A stretch of DNA of 64,000 nucleotides from Pogona vitticeps (lineage: Eukaryota > Chordata > Lepidosauria > Squamata > Agamidae). The position numbers and the translations under genes are program-made. Under the pieces are notes generated by a model. It ran no database searches and was not told the origin of the DNA. It saw nothing but the letters and a program-made list of their open reading frames with translations. Shown piece by piece: positions 47,201 to 53,131 of this stretch. Every line of letters begins with the position of its first letter. Position 1 is the stretch's first letter. The stretch lies in NCBI RefSeq assembly GCF_051106095.1, contig NC_135787.1:177255501-177319500 (forward strand), in the 5' to 3' direction.

Positions 47201-48989
47201 TAATTTAAAGGTAATTTTTCAACATGTGTTTTTCAAATTGTTATTATTAACAAATTGTTATAACATTGTTTAGACTGCAACCTTATATTCATTTGTCTAG
47301 GAATAAATACCTTTGAACTCAAAAGGGACTACTTCTGAGTAAACGTGTATGGAATGCACTATTAATTGATCCTACTGAGATCTGTTTTCATTGTTTCTGT
47401 CTGTAACAATTGCTGATGCCTGCATTCATTTTCCCTACTAGGAGATCCATATGGAGCGGTGTGTAAATTTGACAGATGTTGCTGTGGAAGCAGTCCTCAC
47501 TTACTGTCCAAGGATATACATTCTTCTGTTCCATGGTTGTCCACTGATAACAGGTGATTCAGGATGTTGCGCGGATCAGACAATTCCAGCTAGTTTGGAA
47601 GAGAAATTTTAAAATGCCAATTAGACGAGAGATATCAAGAAATAAATTCTACACTACATAAGGCCGTCAGAACTGATCTGTCAGAAAGGACAAAAAGTGC
47701 TTAAGCTAGGATTCCAATCAAGGTTGTGATCCTAGAATTTAGGCAATTTATTGTTTACATGCTGTATGTTGGGGGCAATGTGTAGCCTGCATAACTAAAT
47801 TGGAAACCAGCTGGAGAGTGCTTGAAGTGCTATGGAGCAGTATAGGACTTCTGGATAGTTCAGCCATTTAGGTCTCTGGCTGTGGAGCCAGAGGCTGAGA
47901 GTTCGATTCCCGACTGTGCATCCTTGTCAGGGGCTGGACTTGGTGATCCATAGCGTCCCTTCCAGCTCTTCAGTTCTAAGATGATTATGATTAGCAGCAC
48001 ATAGTTTATCCATTTGTTGTTGGACTGCAACTCCCATCAGCTCTGGCCAGCATAACAAATGGTCAAGACTGCTGGGAGTTGCAGTCCACCTTTTGGAAGG
48101 CTACATGTCCCCCATTCCTGCTTTATTGGATTGTTCTTGGGTTCTAGCTGCAGTTATGTTTTATATTTTCTTCCTGTCTGAGTGGGGTGGTTTTACAGAT
48201 AAGTCTTGTTGATTTTATTATATGGATTTTACTGTTAAGGAGTTTTATGATGCTGTTGTTTTCTCATGGAAGCTTTAAAAGTGATGTAGAAATATTTTAA
48301 ACACAACAAATGTGCAACAGATAACCAATTAACAATAGCAGACCAATTATTTATTCCATGCTTAAATTTGTAAGTCCTCCTCTTTGCTCAAAGTATTTTA
48401 GGGAGGTTTAAATTCAGCTACTGTATAGAATCGATGTCACAAAGTAATTTTGAAAGAATTAAGAACAGAGCAGCAAAAATAAAATCAAAACATTAAAACA
48501 ATCGAAATGAAAATAGAAAGGAACAGAAAAACTATTGACACCTTGTTAAGAAAATAATGACCTTGAGAATATTGTGAAACTTTGGCTGGTCCTAATAAAA
48601 ATATTTGCTTGTCTGGATTTTGGAAGAGAGTACACCGACATTGCACCATACACTATGCATCAAAATCTTGTCGAAACAAGTTTCCTTAAAGATTGTCTTG
48701 CAGAACAGCCTAGTAGAGTAAGACATTCCATGAAAGCCAGTGAAGTGTTCATCTCACAAAGTGCAATAGCATCTTATCTAGCTGTAGCTTATTTATACAA
48801 TGATATTTTGAAAAAGACAGATGAAATTATTTATCTCCCATCATTATTTGTTGCCACACGAAAAACATTTTCTTCTTCTAAAACAGATTGAGAATTTCTC
48901 CTCTTTGCTTTGCAGATCGCTCCCGAGTAGCCCTGGAACAGTTAGTTGGACCGAAGAAATTTAAGCAAGTTTCATGGACTGTTTATTGA
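21834..48989 (+). CDS. AMN1: AMN1 homolog, LRR protein (7 coding exons)
   Basis: Coding exons join in phase to 262 codons plus stop, close to the ~258 residues of mammalian AMN1. The protein starts [20 protein letters not shown], then [16 protein letters not shown], and is followed by leucine-rich repeats of the Cys-containing F-box/LRR type ([76 protein letters not shown]) and ends VSWTVY. The family name comes from yeast Amn1, which antagonises the mitotic exit network; the vertebrate role is poorly known, so I infer no specific function. All borders are GT/AG. No frame lesion is seen, so the gene looks functional. It is convergent with ETFBKMT. Confidence 0.95.
22741..22915. mobile_element. 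Two inverted PLE-end relics
   Basis: GTGGCAGTTTAAAGATTATC plus CATTTGGCATAAGCTTTTGTG at 22760-22805 is repeated in inverse at about 22860-22912 (CCTTATGCCAAACAAAACTGG, read in two parts, then TTCAAAGAACTGCAAGACAC). The GTGGCA...TTAAAGA block is the usual end of Penelope-like elements. Both ends face each other; the core of any ribozyme is decayed. Confidence 0.4.
23185..23276. repeat. (AAAAT)n/(AAAT)n/(GATA)n microsatellite
   Basis: AAAATAAAAT units followed by AAAT units and then about nine GATA units. Confidence 0.9.
23560..23960 (+). mobile_element. LTR-like fossil
   Basis: Contains CTATAAAAG near 23767 and GAAATAAAC near 23840 at a spacing typical of an LTR, and shares CATTAACCA plus TTCCTT and CCAGTGAAATAAACA text with 14100-14320. 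No coding region is attached. Ends were not fixed; probably an old solo LTR. Confidence 0.4.
24465..24867 (-). mobile_element. RTE-like zinc-finger LINE, 3' end in antisense
   Basis: Reads outward on the minus strand from the RPQLRYKD-coding region to the zinc finger and ends at GTAGGCATCCTTCAGTCTCG (reverse of the family 3' tail) at 24465. GGGAACAAC at 24456-24464 and GGGAACAGC at 24868-24876 are probable target-site copies with one mismatch. It lies in AMN1 intron 1 in antisense. Confidence 0.8.
24957..25092. mobile_element. hAT-type MITE, 136 bp
   Basis: Begins CACTGGTTCTTAACCTT and ends AGGTTAATAACCACTG, typical hAT termini. Exact 8-bp target duplication ATATAACT at 24949-24956 and 25093-25100. 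The interior is a hairpin around ACTGCAACTCCCAGAA and its inverse TTCTGGGAGTTGCAGT. Confidence 0.9.
25716..26006. repeat. Long near-palindrome (~290 bp)
   Basis: ATTAGTATACGAATATCC at 25716-25733 pairs with GGATATTCGTATACCAAT at 25989-26006, and pairing continues inward: GCACAGGTG with CACCTGTGC, TTCACCGAT with ATCGGTGAG, ATTCTTCCAGTGGCT with AGCCATTGGAAGAAT. Arms are about 140 bp with interruptions and a loop of about 35 bp near 25858-25892. It looks like a hairpin DNA element or an inverted pair; no coding capacity and no class assigned. Confidence 0.7.
26250..26480 (+). mobile_element. LTR-like fossil
   Basis: TATATAAAGG near 26323 and CTAATAAAGTGC near 26390 are spaced like an LTR promoter and poly(A) signal, followed by a pyrimidine-rich stretch near 26440. 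No coding region seen; ends uncertain. Confidence 0.35.
26600..26700 (-). mobile_element. PLE end relic
   Basis: The text ACTACAGCATGAGCTTTTGC and CATTTCATCTGATGCATGGA, read in antisense, is the outline of a Penelope-like end (CATCAGATGA, stem, AAAGCTCATG) with decayed hammerhead boxes. Confidence 0.4.
26734..27205 (-). mobile_element. LTR fossil, antisense
   Basis: On the minus strand it starts TGTAATTTTTACCCTC, has TATATAATG near 26915 and AAAATAAAAC near 26830, and ends CTCCTGTCA, the TG...CA form of an LTR of about 470 bp. No internal coding region is attached, so it looks like a solo LTR. Family unknown. Confidence 0.5.
27360..27450 (-). mobile_element. PLE end relic
   Basis: GTGGCATTTTAAAGATTAAC, then GATGGATCAAAATCCATTTCAG: in antisense the CTGA box, an ATGGATTTTGATCCAT hairpin and an AAA box in the order of a hammerhead-bearing PLE end, with core positions lost. 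Confidence 0.4.
27945..28970 (+). mobile_element. L1 5' UTR and ORF1 fragment
   Basis: From about 28078 the plus strand begins [15 protein letters not shown]; the main open part 28237-28599 encodes a coiled coil with heptad Leu/Val/Ile ([48 protein letters not shown]), followed by the RNA-binding part ([17 protein letters not shown]). More of the C-terminal domain ([11 protein letters not shown]) lies near 28785-28825 in a broken frame. This is the L1 ORF1 nucleic-acid chaperone layout. A stop near 28180 and later frameshifts make it dead. It is in AMN1 intron 1. Confidence 0.75.
28975..30165 (-). mobile_element. CR1/L2-like LINE, 5'-truncated
   Basis: One minus-strand frame, open from about 30165 to 29160, encodes RT motif [13 protein letters not shown], motif [14 protein letters not shown], motif [12 protein letters not shown], and the C-terminal [25 protein letters not shown]. 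These are typical of the L2/Rex1/CR1 group. The 3' UTR ends with ATTTCGTTGCACCC plus CAATGACAAATAAA in antisense and a short tandem tail of CTTATGTCT (28976-28999). The frame is unbroken over some 335 codons, so the copy is recent. It lies next to L1 ORF1 and probably inserted in it. Confidence 0.9.
30573..30733 (-). mobile_element. Short poly(A)-tailed retroinsertion (likely L1 3' end)
   Basis: TTCAGCTCAGTCTT is duplicated exactly at 30559-30572 and 30734-30747. The insert starts with a T-rich tract (30573-30598), i.e. a poly(A) tail in antisense. The remaining ~130 bp is AT-rich and unassigned. Tail and 14-bp duplication show L1-type integration. Confidence 0.85.
30945..31430. mobile_element. 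Tc1-like transposon fragment
   Basis: GGCCAAAAATATTGGCACCC at about 30957 and again near 31145 are the family's terminal/subterminal text, followed by ACCGCCTGTGG and AGATTTGAAGGATGCCTTCT, noncoding-strand transposase text seen in vertebrate Tc1 elements. Only one end and part of the transposase gene remain. Confidence 0.7.
31739..31871 (+). CDS. AMN1: AMN1 coding exon 2
   Basis: Acceptor TTCTTCCTTAG|A and donor ACG|GTAAAT. Encodes [22 protein letters not shown] and [22 protein letters not shown]. The [10 protein letters not shown] block is the family's N-terminal signature just before the LRRs. Confidence 0.95.
31872..33134. other. AMN1 intron 2, no element recognised
   Basis: AT-rich. A CCCATGGTTTCATGGG inverted repeat lies at 32655-32670. 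Nothing else I can name. Confidence 0.4.
33159..33667. mobile_element. Short inverted-repeat DNA element with internal VNTR
   Basis: Starts CAGTGGTGCCCCGCATAGCG and ends CGTTATACGAGGCACCATTG, TA on both sides. The middle (33301-33545) has become a tandem array of ~42-bp units, each with GCCATCTTGG or GCCATTTTGG. The array makes open frames in all six frames that are not genes. A direct repeat ATGAATAGATTGGATG lies just outside at 33135-33150 and 33676-33691. Confidence 0.85.
33301..33545. repeat. ~42-bp tandem array with seven YY1-like sites
   Basis: GCCAT(C/T)TTGG begins at 33311, 33332, 33375, 33417, 33456, 33494 and 33536. Its reverse, CCAAGATGGC or CCAAAATGGC, matches the core of the YY1 binding site. 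Between them lie shorter GGCCATTTTTTTTGT half-units. Confidence 0.85.
33692..34875. other. AMN1 intron 2, no element recognised
   Basis: AT-rich; no open frame of note and no repeat I can name. Confidence 0.4.
34880..35015 (+). mobile_element. Old RTE 3' end
   Basis: GAGTTGAGCAGGGCTATTGA, then TAGGGTCACCATGAGTC and CATGTAACAACAA match the last ~130 bp of the element at 340-1565. Confidence 0.65.
35735..36030 (-). mobile_element. CR1-like 3' end, antisense
   Basis: TCATAGAACTATAGAAACTGG, split here as TCATAGAACTATAG and AAACTGG, followed by CCAAGTCCAATCTG and ACCTCTGTTTAAAAATCTTC plus AGAATCCACCAC, is the common text near CR1 3' ends in reverse. Strongly diverged. Confidence 0.5.
36092..36236 (+). 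CDS. AMN1: AMN1 coding exon 3
   Basis: Acceptor GCATTTTAG|ATT and donor GAAG|GTATGG. Encodes [40 protein letters not shown] and NRSTITSEG, the first LRRs. The split codon G|GT gives Gly at the junction with exon 4. Confidence 0.95.
36463..37755 (-). mobile_element. Tc1-like transposon, interrupted by an LTR
   Basis: Minus-strand frames 36863-36651 and 37003-36695 encode the transposase end, including [18 protein letters not shown]; the SPDLNPIE box is the classic DDE Tc1 signature (third catalytic acid). The element starts near 36463 with AGGTGAACAACACCACATGA and its text resumes after an insert (37097-37572) as TATTTTTGTCTCATATGTCC to GTCATGAACTTTGC near 37755. The N-terminal half of the transposase gene is missing. 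Old, in AMN1 intron 3. Confidence 0.85.
37097..37572 (-). mobile_element. LTR fossil with PBS-like text, inside Tc1
   Basis: On the minus strand an LTR-like stretch with ATCAATAAACCTG near 37250, followed by TGGTGGCAGCGAGG near 37160, which looks like a primer-binding site (Gypsy-like LTR kin). It separates two parts of the Tc1 element and is therefore younger than it. No coding region remains. Confidence 0.55.
37755..38045. mobile_element. Palindromic DNA element, right part
   Basis: ATGTATAAAATGACCCTC near 37969 and GTGTCATTTTATACATGG near 38014 are inverted, and CATTTTCTTTGCAAAAC occurs twice (37831-37850 and 37915-37930 region). GGAAAAATACGGTA forms the right end. Interior is rich in CCCCCTCC. 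Probable nonautonomous DNA element; class not assigned. Confidence 0.4.
38050..38520. other. AMN1 intron 3, no element recognised
   Basis: AT-rich with a short ATAAATAAATAT tail near 38198, possibly the end of a LINE. Nothing else nameable. Confidence 0.35.
38558..38775 (+). CDS. AMN1: AMN1 coding exon 4
   Basis: Acceptor TCTCCCTTAG|GTG and donor CCAA|GTAAGA. Encodes [40 protein letters not shown] and [20 protein letters not shown] through VDFSSTQ: two to three Cys-containing LRRs. This is the most conserved part of the protein. Confidence 0.97.
38913..38982. repeat. 70-bp hairpin in AMN1 intron 4
   Basis: TTTACATTG and CTTATCTAAAGC on the left are matched in inverse by GCTTTAGATAAG and CAATGTAAA on the right around an ATTGATAA loop; only a 10-bp inner stretch mismatches. 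TTGATAAGC recurs around it. Confidence 0.7.
38983..40195. other. AMN1 intron 4, no element recognised
   Basis: No named repeat. A short AGTTGTAGTTCAAAATGTCC run at 39099-39118 resembles hAT MITE interiors. Confidence 0.35.
40200..40343. repeat. 72-bp tandem duplication
   Basis: CAGATTGCAACCAGCAAATG begins at 40200 and 40272 and the following ~50 bp match with few changes (GGGACAAGTGTTTAAATG versus GAGACAAGTGTTTAAATG). Confidence 0.85.
40445..40985 (-). other. Unrecognised protein-like fragments
   Basis: Two minus-strand frames: 40938-40630 begins [20 protein letters not shown] and is charged and Pro/Ser-rich at first, then [20 protein letters not shown]; 40645-40445 contains [21 protein letters not shown] recognise no domain. 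They lie in AMN1 intron 4 next to a PLE and are most likely remains of a mobile-element ORF. Confidence 0.35.
41061..41102 (-). ncRNA. Hammerhead-ribozyme-like motif of PLE
   Basis: Minus strand: CCT, CTGAAGA, TGCC...GGCA stem-loop, AAAAC, GTTAGG. CTGANGA is intact; the GAAA box reads AAAA. This class of motif is known at PLE ends, where it is thought to process the RNA. With the changed box, cleavage by this copy is doubtful. Confidence 0.55.
41237..41885 (-). pseudogene. PLE GIY-YIG endonuclease region
   Basis: Frame 41764-41237 encodes [20 protein letters not shown] (GVY and YIG are the two halves of the GIY-YIG motif), [14 protein letters not shown] (catalytic Arg region), [14 protein letters not shown] and [20 protein letters not shown] (metal-binding Glu in AIEI). 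The frame extends upstream to about 41880 ([20 protein letters not shown]). The nuclease nicks DNA for target priming. It is open over 175 codons here, so relatively well preserved. Confidence 0.85.
41933..42574 (-). mobile_element. Solo LTR fossil, antisense (~640 bp)
   Basis: On the minus strand it begins TGTTATGGGAAAGTAAAG and ends TTCTACATGTAACA, with TGTTA/TAACA as short inverted ends, TATATAAATC near 42095 and CAATAAAGC near 42010. No internal region is attached. It lies inside the PLE, so it is younger than that. The LTR at 43678-44288 is a diverged relative in the other orientation. Confidence 0.7.
42818..43246. mobile_element. Short inverted-repeat DNA element in PLE
   Basis: Starts CAGCGGTGCCCCGCATAGCG and ends GTTATGCGGGGCACCACTG, TA on both sides. 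Interior has GATCGGTAAGCG...CGCTTACCGATC-type inverted text near 43100-43125 and GGCGGCCATTTT near 43032. PLE reverse-transcriptase text continues on either side (IHPN before, QFTTEK after), so the borders are certain. Confidence 0.92.
43678..44288 (+). mobile_element. LTR fossil, plus strand
   Basis: Begins about TGTCACAGAATTATAAG and ends GGATATTTCCATAACA. TATATAACC near 44117 and AATAAAATC near 44214. Its last ~75 bp (TTGCATTTTACCTCAGA and on) match the 3' end of the antisense LTR at 41933-42574. Probably a solo LTR of a related subfamily. Old. Confidence 0.6.
44573..44608 (+). mobile_element. Orphan 3' tail of zinc-finger LINE
   Basis: TACCATAGTCTCTCAAGACT plus AAAGGATGTCTACA is the last ~35 bp of the LINE copies at 9099-9879 and 10745-11612, with no coding sequence before it. 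Confidence 0.7.
44610..45010. other. AMN1 intron 4, no element recognised
   Basis: Unique-looking sequence between the orphan LINE tail and the long direct repeat; nothing nameable. Confidence 0.35.
45013..46758 (+). mobile_element. BovB with ~100-bp flanking direct repeats
   Basis: BovB runs 45128-46661: [82 protein letters not shown] and the ACAACAACAACAAC tail. It is 5'-truncated with several stops and frameshifts, including a stop after DWKR (near 45344) and a small deletion at motif A. The bases before it (45013-45127) and directly after it (46662-46758) are copies of each other: AAAGCTAAACACAG, GTGTTTCATTAA and TTAGATAAATTGCTG occur in both. Confidence 0.9.
46765..47150. other. AMN1 intron 4 end, no element recognised
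   Basis: AT-rich sequence up to the acceptor of exon 5. Confidence 0.35.
47154..47210 (+). CDS. AMN1: AMN1 coding exon 5
   Basis: Acceptor CCCCATTCAG|GTT and donor AAAG|GTAATT. Encodes [19 protein letters not shown], part of an LRR ([12 protein letters not shown] in mammals). Nineteen whole codons. Confidence 0.95.
47442..47553 (+). CDS. AMN1: AMN1 coding exon 6
   Basis: Acceptor TTCCCTACTAG|GAG and donor AACAG|GTGATT. Encodes [20 protein letters not shown] and [17 protein letters not shown]. Only 231 bp after exon 5. Confidence 0.95.
47855..47990 (+). mobile_element. tRNA-derived SINE
   Basis: GGTCTCTGGCTGTGGAGCC, then AGAGTTCGATTCCC (B box) and GGGGCTGGACTTGGTGATCC plus CCTTCCAGCTCTT. 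Type also seen in antisense at 1100-1255. Confidence 0.75.
48010..48110. mobile_element. hAT-like MITE hairpin remnant
   Basis: TTGGACTGCAACTCCCATCAG and its inverse CTGGGAGTTGCAGTCCA (each shown shortened) lie ~40 bp apart, the hairpin typical of the hAT MITE at 24957-25092. Terminal bases and target duplication are not clear. Confidence 0.5.
48120..48570. other. AMN1 intron 6, no element recognised
   Basis: AT-rich sequence, A-rich near 48475-48540. Confidence 0.35.
48574..48891 (+). other. Open frame before AMN1 exon 7, unrecognised
   Basis: A 105-codon frame in intron 6 ending 24 bp before exon 7. It reads [20 protein letters not shown], then [20 protein letters not shown] and [21 protein letters not shown] recognise no family. 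The composition is not repetitive. It is not needed to complete AMN1. Could be chance or a mobile-element relic. Confidence 0.2.
48916..48989 (+). CDS. AMN1: AMN1 coding exon 7 and stop
   Basis: Acceptor GCTTTGCAG|ATC. Encodes [20 protein letters not shown] and WTVY with TGA at 48987-48989, matching the mammalian C-terminus (EQLVGPNKLKQVTWTVY). Confidence 0.97.
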
Positions 48990-49446
48990 TTTTTAGGCTT
49001 GTCTCCTTATTTAAAGTTCTCACCACCGCCTGTTTTTTTTTTAAGGAAAGACCCACTTCTAGAAAGTCTTGTTATCTCAGAATGTTTTGAGTTCAGTGGT
49101 TTTCACCAATGGGCACAGTTGATATTCATGTTGTCCAAAAGTGGTTCCATTCAATATTCTCTCTTTTGATGTTATGAAAGGAACTTTTTGAGTGTTTGCA
49201 GAAGAGCAACACATGAAGGCTGTAACACATGTGCAAGCTTCATGACATTCCAGATATTACATTCTGCTCTTACAGAGGGCCAAAGTGCAAGAAGTGGAGT
49301 GAGCTAACCAACAAGATGGGGGAACAAGTGCTGCATTGGCATCTTGGAGTGCCACTTGCTCAGCTCTCACTGGAGGGAACCTTTGATCGATTGAGGTAGC
49401 ATTTATAACTGGAACTAGATGTTCTTCATGCAGCTTCTCGTGTTTA

Positions 49447-49452
49447 AATAAA
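49447..49452 (+). terminator. AMN1: AMN1 poly(A) signal
   Basis: AATAAA about 460 bp after the AMN1 stop; the 3' UTR would end near 49470. It is the first consensus signal after the stop on this strand. Confidence 0.6.
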
Positions 49453-49629
49453 AGCATGGCTTATATACAAATGGCAGGTGTGTGTGTCTTTTCATTTCTT
49501 TGGAAGCAAATATTGAAGCCTTGCTGCTGTTTCCAGGTGAAGCACTAATGTGCAGTTCTTTACTGACACCTACTGGCCAAGATAATCACATTCAGGCTGA
49601 ACAAGAGCAAAATGACCTCAAGGATGCTG

Positions 49630-49845
49630 TGGTGGGTAGGTGGCATACCTTGCTATGGAACTGAGGTCAAGCGTTTGATTGCCCAGTGCATCCCAAGGGG
49701 AACAGTCAGCCTATGTGGCCCTGGGCGAGCTGCGTGGCCTCAGATTGACCCAGAAGAAGGGGATTAGTAAAACACTTCAGAGTGTAAACAGGAGACCCTG
49801 AGAAGGGTTGCCATAACTTGGAATTGACTTTAAAGCATGCAGTCA
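49630..49845 (+). mobile_element. tRNA-derived SINE
   Basis: GGTGGGTAGGTGGCAT, CAAGCGTTTGATTGCCC (B-box-like), TGGCCCTGGGCGAGCTGCG, GGGATTAGTAAAACACTTC and GTTGCCATAACTTGGAATTG follow the order of the antisense SINE at 17208-17425. Confidence 0.65.
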
Positions 49846-49849
49846 TTAT

Positions 49850-52560
49850 TGGTAAAGAAAGTATATTCCAACTGGCCTTTGGCGTTTTTCTTGTGGCTAC
49901 AACATGTCTACCTTTTGTTTTTGTTTTTTATTTGACTTGTTATCAAATGTTGTTGGCTGGATATTTTAGATTTCTTCCTAGATCCTTCCTTATATGCACA
50001 TATTTGAAGATTTTGCAAACAAATAGCCATGATAGTCTGTCTTAGCATGTTAGCAAAATTAAAGGGGAGAAAAAAGAAATCAAAGTCAAAATATTGCATT
50101 ACTGTAAAGACTGACATTTATTTCCATCTCAGTATTTGTGGATCAACATTCTCAAATGACATGAGAGCAAAGAGCGTAGTTATACATGATGGCCAGGTAT
50201 GGATACAAACAAAAGTGACAATGCATTGTTGACACAAAAATGGGATTATCAAATTGTTAATTACTTGTGACTGCAGGCCAGGAGAGCTAAACTATATGTC
50301 AGGTAGATTTAGATGTCACAGAAATGCAATGAGTTGCTTCTGGTGTAGAAGTCAGATTATGTCAAGAGAAACAACTATGTTATACTCATATTTCAGAATT
50401 CTGAGCTATAAAAAAACCTTAATCTTTAGTTAGGTATGCACACTGAAATAAATGTGTTAGTCATTAATGTATCACAATATTTTTCCTCTCCCTTTTCTCC
50501 CTTTAATTTTACCAGTACTTGAGCATTAATATACATGTTCCAAAACTCTTACCAGGAAAACTAAACAAACATTAAAAAATAAATACTTCAAAGGACATAA
50601 AGTGTGCTGATTATTTGCAGAGTAGTCTTGTTTAGCTAATTTTTATTGCAATTAAAAAGACATCTGAATGGAACCTTTCTTTGGAAATATATACCTGTAC
50701 TGGTTCAAACAATAAATCAATATAATCCCATTAAGTGAGTTGGAACTTTCTCCCCACTGTTACTGCATGAAAACAGGCTCTGGGGTGTTTCTCCCAGTGT
50801 TCTGGAGCCTGTGTTGGAGGTTGCAGTGAGAAGTAGATGCTCACTATTAGATTCTGCCCTACACATAAAGGACAAGGAGCTTGTGTGTGAGAAGCTGTAA
50901 ACTGGCTGCAAAATTACTATGTGTGAAAGGAGGGTTCTTGTTTTTAACATTTGAGTTGTAGAGTGTCCTCCTCTTGGCGGATTAACTGACACTGCCAAGT
51001 TAAAACCTGGTTGTCTACCTTGAGCTCCAGGCACTTTGAGAGATTGGATTTTGTTTTCTTTGAATTGCTAAATTATTTTAAAGTGTCTCAAACACTTCTG
51101 TAATACTTGAAATGCTTAATTCTTTTAATGTGATTTTATTGAATGTATCCCACCCTGGAATTTGTTGCAGGCTAGAACTACTTTAATAATTAAACAATAT
51201 TTGTATTTAGTTTAGCTGCTGTTCTTAATAGAAACAGAAGATATTGTTTTCAGAAGAAAGTACTGGGTATGATGAAGGTAGAGGAACCTCTGAGAGTAGT
51301 GGAGATGCTTCTCGTGCTTCCATACATACTTCAATCTGTTCCTACCCCCAGAAAATAATTTTGACCCAATTAACTGGGTGAAAATTACGAAGATTTTATC
51401 TGTGGTTTATTATATAGTTGGCTCATCTAAAACATAAGTGCAACTTAGTACAGTACCTTGATCTTTTGTTGTAATTTCACACTCACTGGTTGAAATCCTT
51501 TTTTTTTTTACATAAGCAGAAGGTAAATGGCATAAAATTCTCTCCCTTCCACCCAGCAATTTATCTCTGCTAGGACTCTTGAGCATGCACTCCCAAGAAC
51601 AGCAATGGTGACTCTTTAATTACTAGCAGAAAAGAGGTGAATGTTACAACATTTGCCTTCCATCATCTCCACTGCTGTGCAACAAGATTTCAGGCACCAT
51701 CTTTCTCTATGACTGTTGGCAAGCCAGTATGAATAATTCTGAAATTTTGAAAATGATTATATTTCTGGAGTAAGTTCGTGTCCGATCATGGAATCACTTA
51801 ACAAGTTTTACCTGAGATCTAATTTTAGAATGATGAGTGGTTTCAACTATAGATTTGATGTACTACAGTCTCCATCTATTTCCAACTTAAAACTAATGAA
51901 ATGCGGATCCTATGCCTTGAATACCAGCCATTTCTCCCACCCAGTCATTTTTGCTTTCTTTACTATCTTGTTTGATGAACATTTCTTGCAGAATTTAAAA
52001 GCAGCACATAATTTCATGCCCCCCCCCAAGGTGGTCTAATAATTATCTTAATACATTTCTAGATTGATACAAAAGCCACAATCCTGTTTTGTATTTGTGC
52101 CAGCAACGGCATAACTCACAATGGCAAACTGCCACTAATTAACACTTCCCCATTTGGATTGCTTGTTGTGTGTCAAACCACTTGACTGGTGTGGAATGAG
52201 GAATCCAAGATAGAACTTGTTCATTAGCAGCCATGTGCCCCTGCAACCTACGTATTTCACTTCTGCCAGCAGAACTGCACAGCTGTCCAGACAATTTTAG
52301 AAGTTCCACAAAGTTCAGGACCACAAGCAGAGCATCAATGGTACTGGTGTTCTTAGTTGCATTGACATGAATTGCTCCCCCAGGAACTAGTATTCAGAAG
52401 GTGCAGTTTCTGCACCTGGGGATTCTGTTTCACTATTGAGAGCAAGGCTAAATGATGCAAAGAGATCTGTTGAAAATCTGAAGATCTGTTAAGCTGAAAA
52501 CAATCACTTCACAATTTTTTTTGTTTGCTTTAAATAATAAAACTCCAGTTACAATGTGGG
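49850..52560. other. Intergenic gap between AMN1 and ETFBKMT 3' ends
   Basis: AT-rich sequence with no named repeat. Open frames up to 105 codons (for example 50717-51034, minus) have no recognisable domain. A run of T near 51500 and a run of C near 52019 are the only simple features. Confidence 0.45.
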
Positions 52561-52568
52561 AAACACAT

Positions 52569-52574
52569 TTTATT
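52569..52574 (-). terminator. ETFBKMT: ETFBKMT poly(A) signal
   Basis: TTTATT on the plus strand, i.e. AATAAA for the minus-strand gene, about 215 bp after the stop at 52788. Confidence 0.55.
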
Positions 52575-52787
52575 TCCATGGACTTAAGGAATGCAATAGG
52601 AAGCAAAGTGTTTTTCAAAAATTGTAATTGCTGTTATTGTTTCCCACTTTATAGAGCTGTGCCTTCAGCACCTGCAAGTCTGCAATGAGCCAGTGAAGCA
52701 CTATGAAGTGTTATTCATTGTCCGATGGAAGTTGCACTGCCAGAACAGATGTTTTAAGAGATTCTGAGCATGGTGTCCACTTACAAG

Positions 52788-53131
52788 TCAAGGTTGGTAG
52801 TGCCAGACAGCAGTAGTTGCTGAGCCATAGTTTTCCTGCCTTGTTGCTTCAGGTAGGCAATACTCGCTAACTTTGTGTAACTCCCTCTGAATTTGGTGGG
52901 TCACAAAGTGAGGCCTGCCTGGGTCCCCAATCAGTACTTTGGTCCCAGAGATTATGGTGTGCTTTTTCAGCCACTGGTGAAGGCTGTCTGCAAGGTCTTC
53001 ACTGTAAAACATGTCTCCAAGGACAATAAGATCCCACCCTTCCAGCTTTGTGCCAATGAGGTTCTCTGTAATAACCGGAAAAGGGTTCACATTGTTCAGT
53101 TCACAGTTCAGCATCATGGCAGCTCCTGCAA
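52788..53131 (-). CDS. ETFBKMT: ETFBKMT last coding exon
   Basis: Acceptor TGTTTCACCTCAG|TTG (minus strand). Encodes VAGAAMMLNCELNNVNPFPV, WDLIVLGDMFYSEDLADSLH, KVLIGDPGRPHFVTHQIQRE and ends TTAVWHYQP with the stop at 52788. Confidence 0.96.

Noticed and set aside
49850-52560. A third gene between AMN1 and ETFBKMT
   Set aside because: No exon-like frame with splice borders or domain was found; the two genes are direct convergent neighbours.
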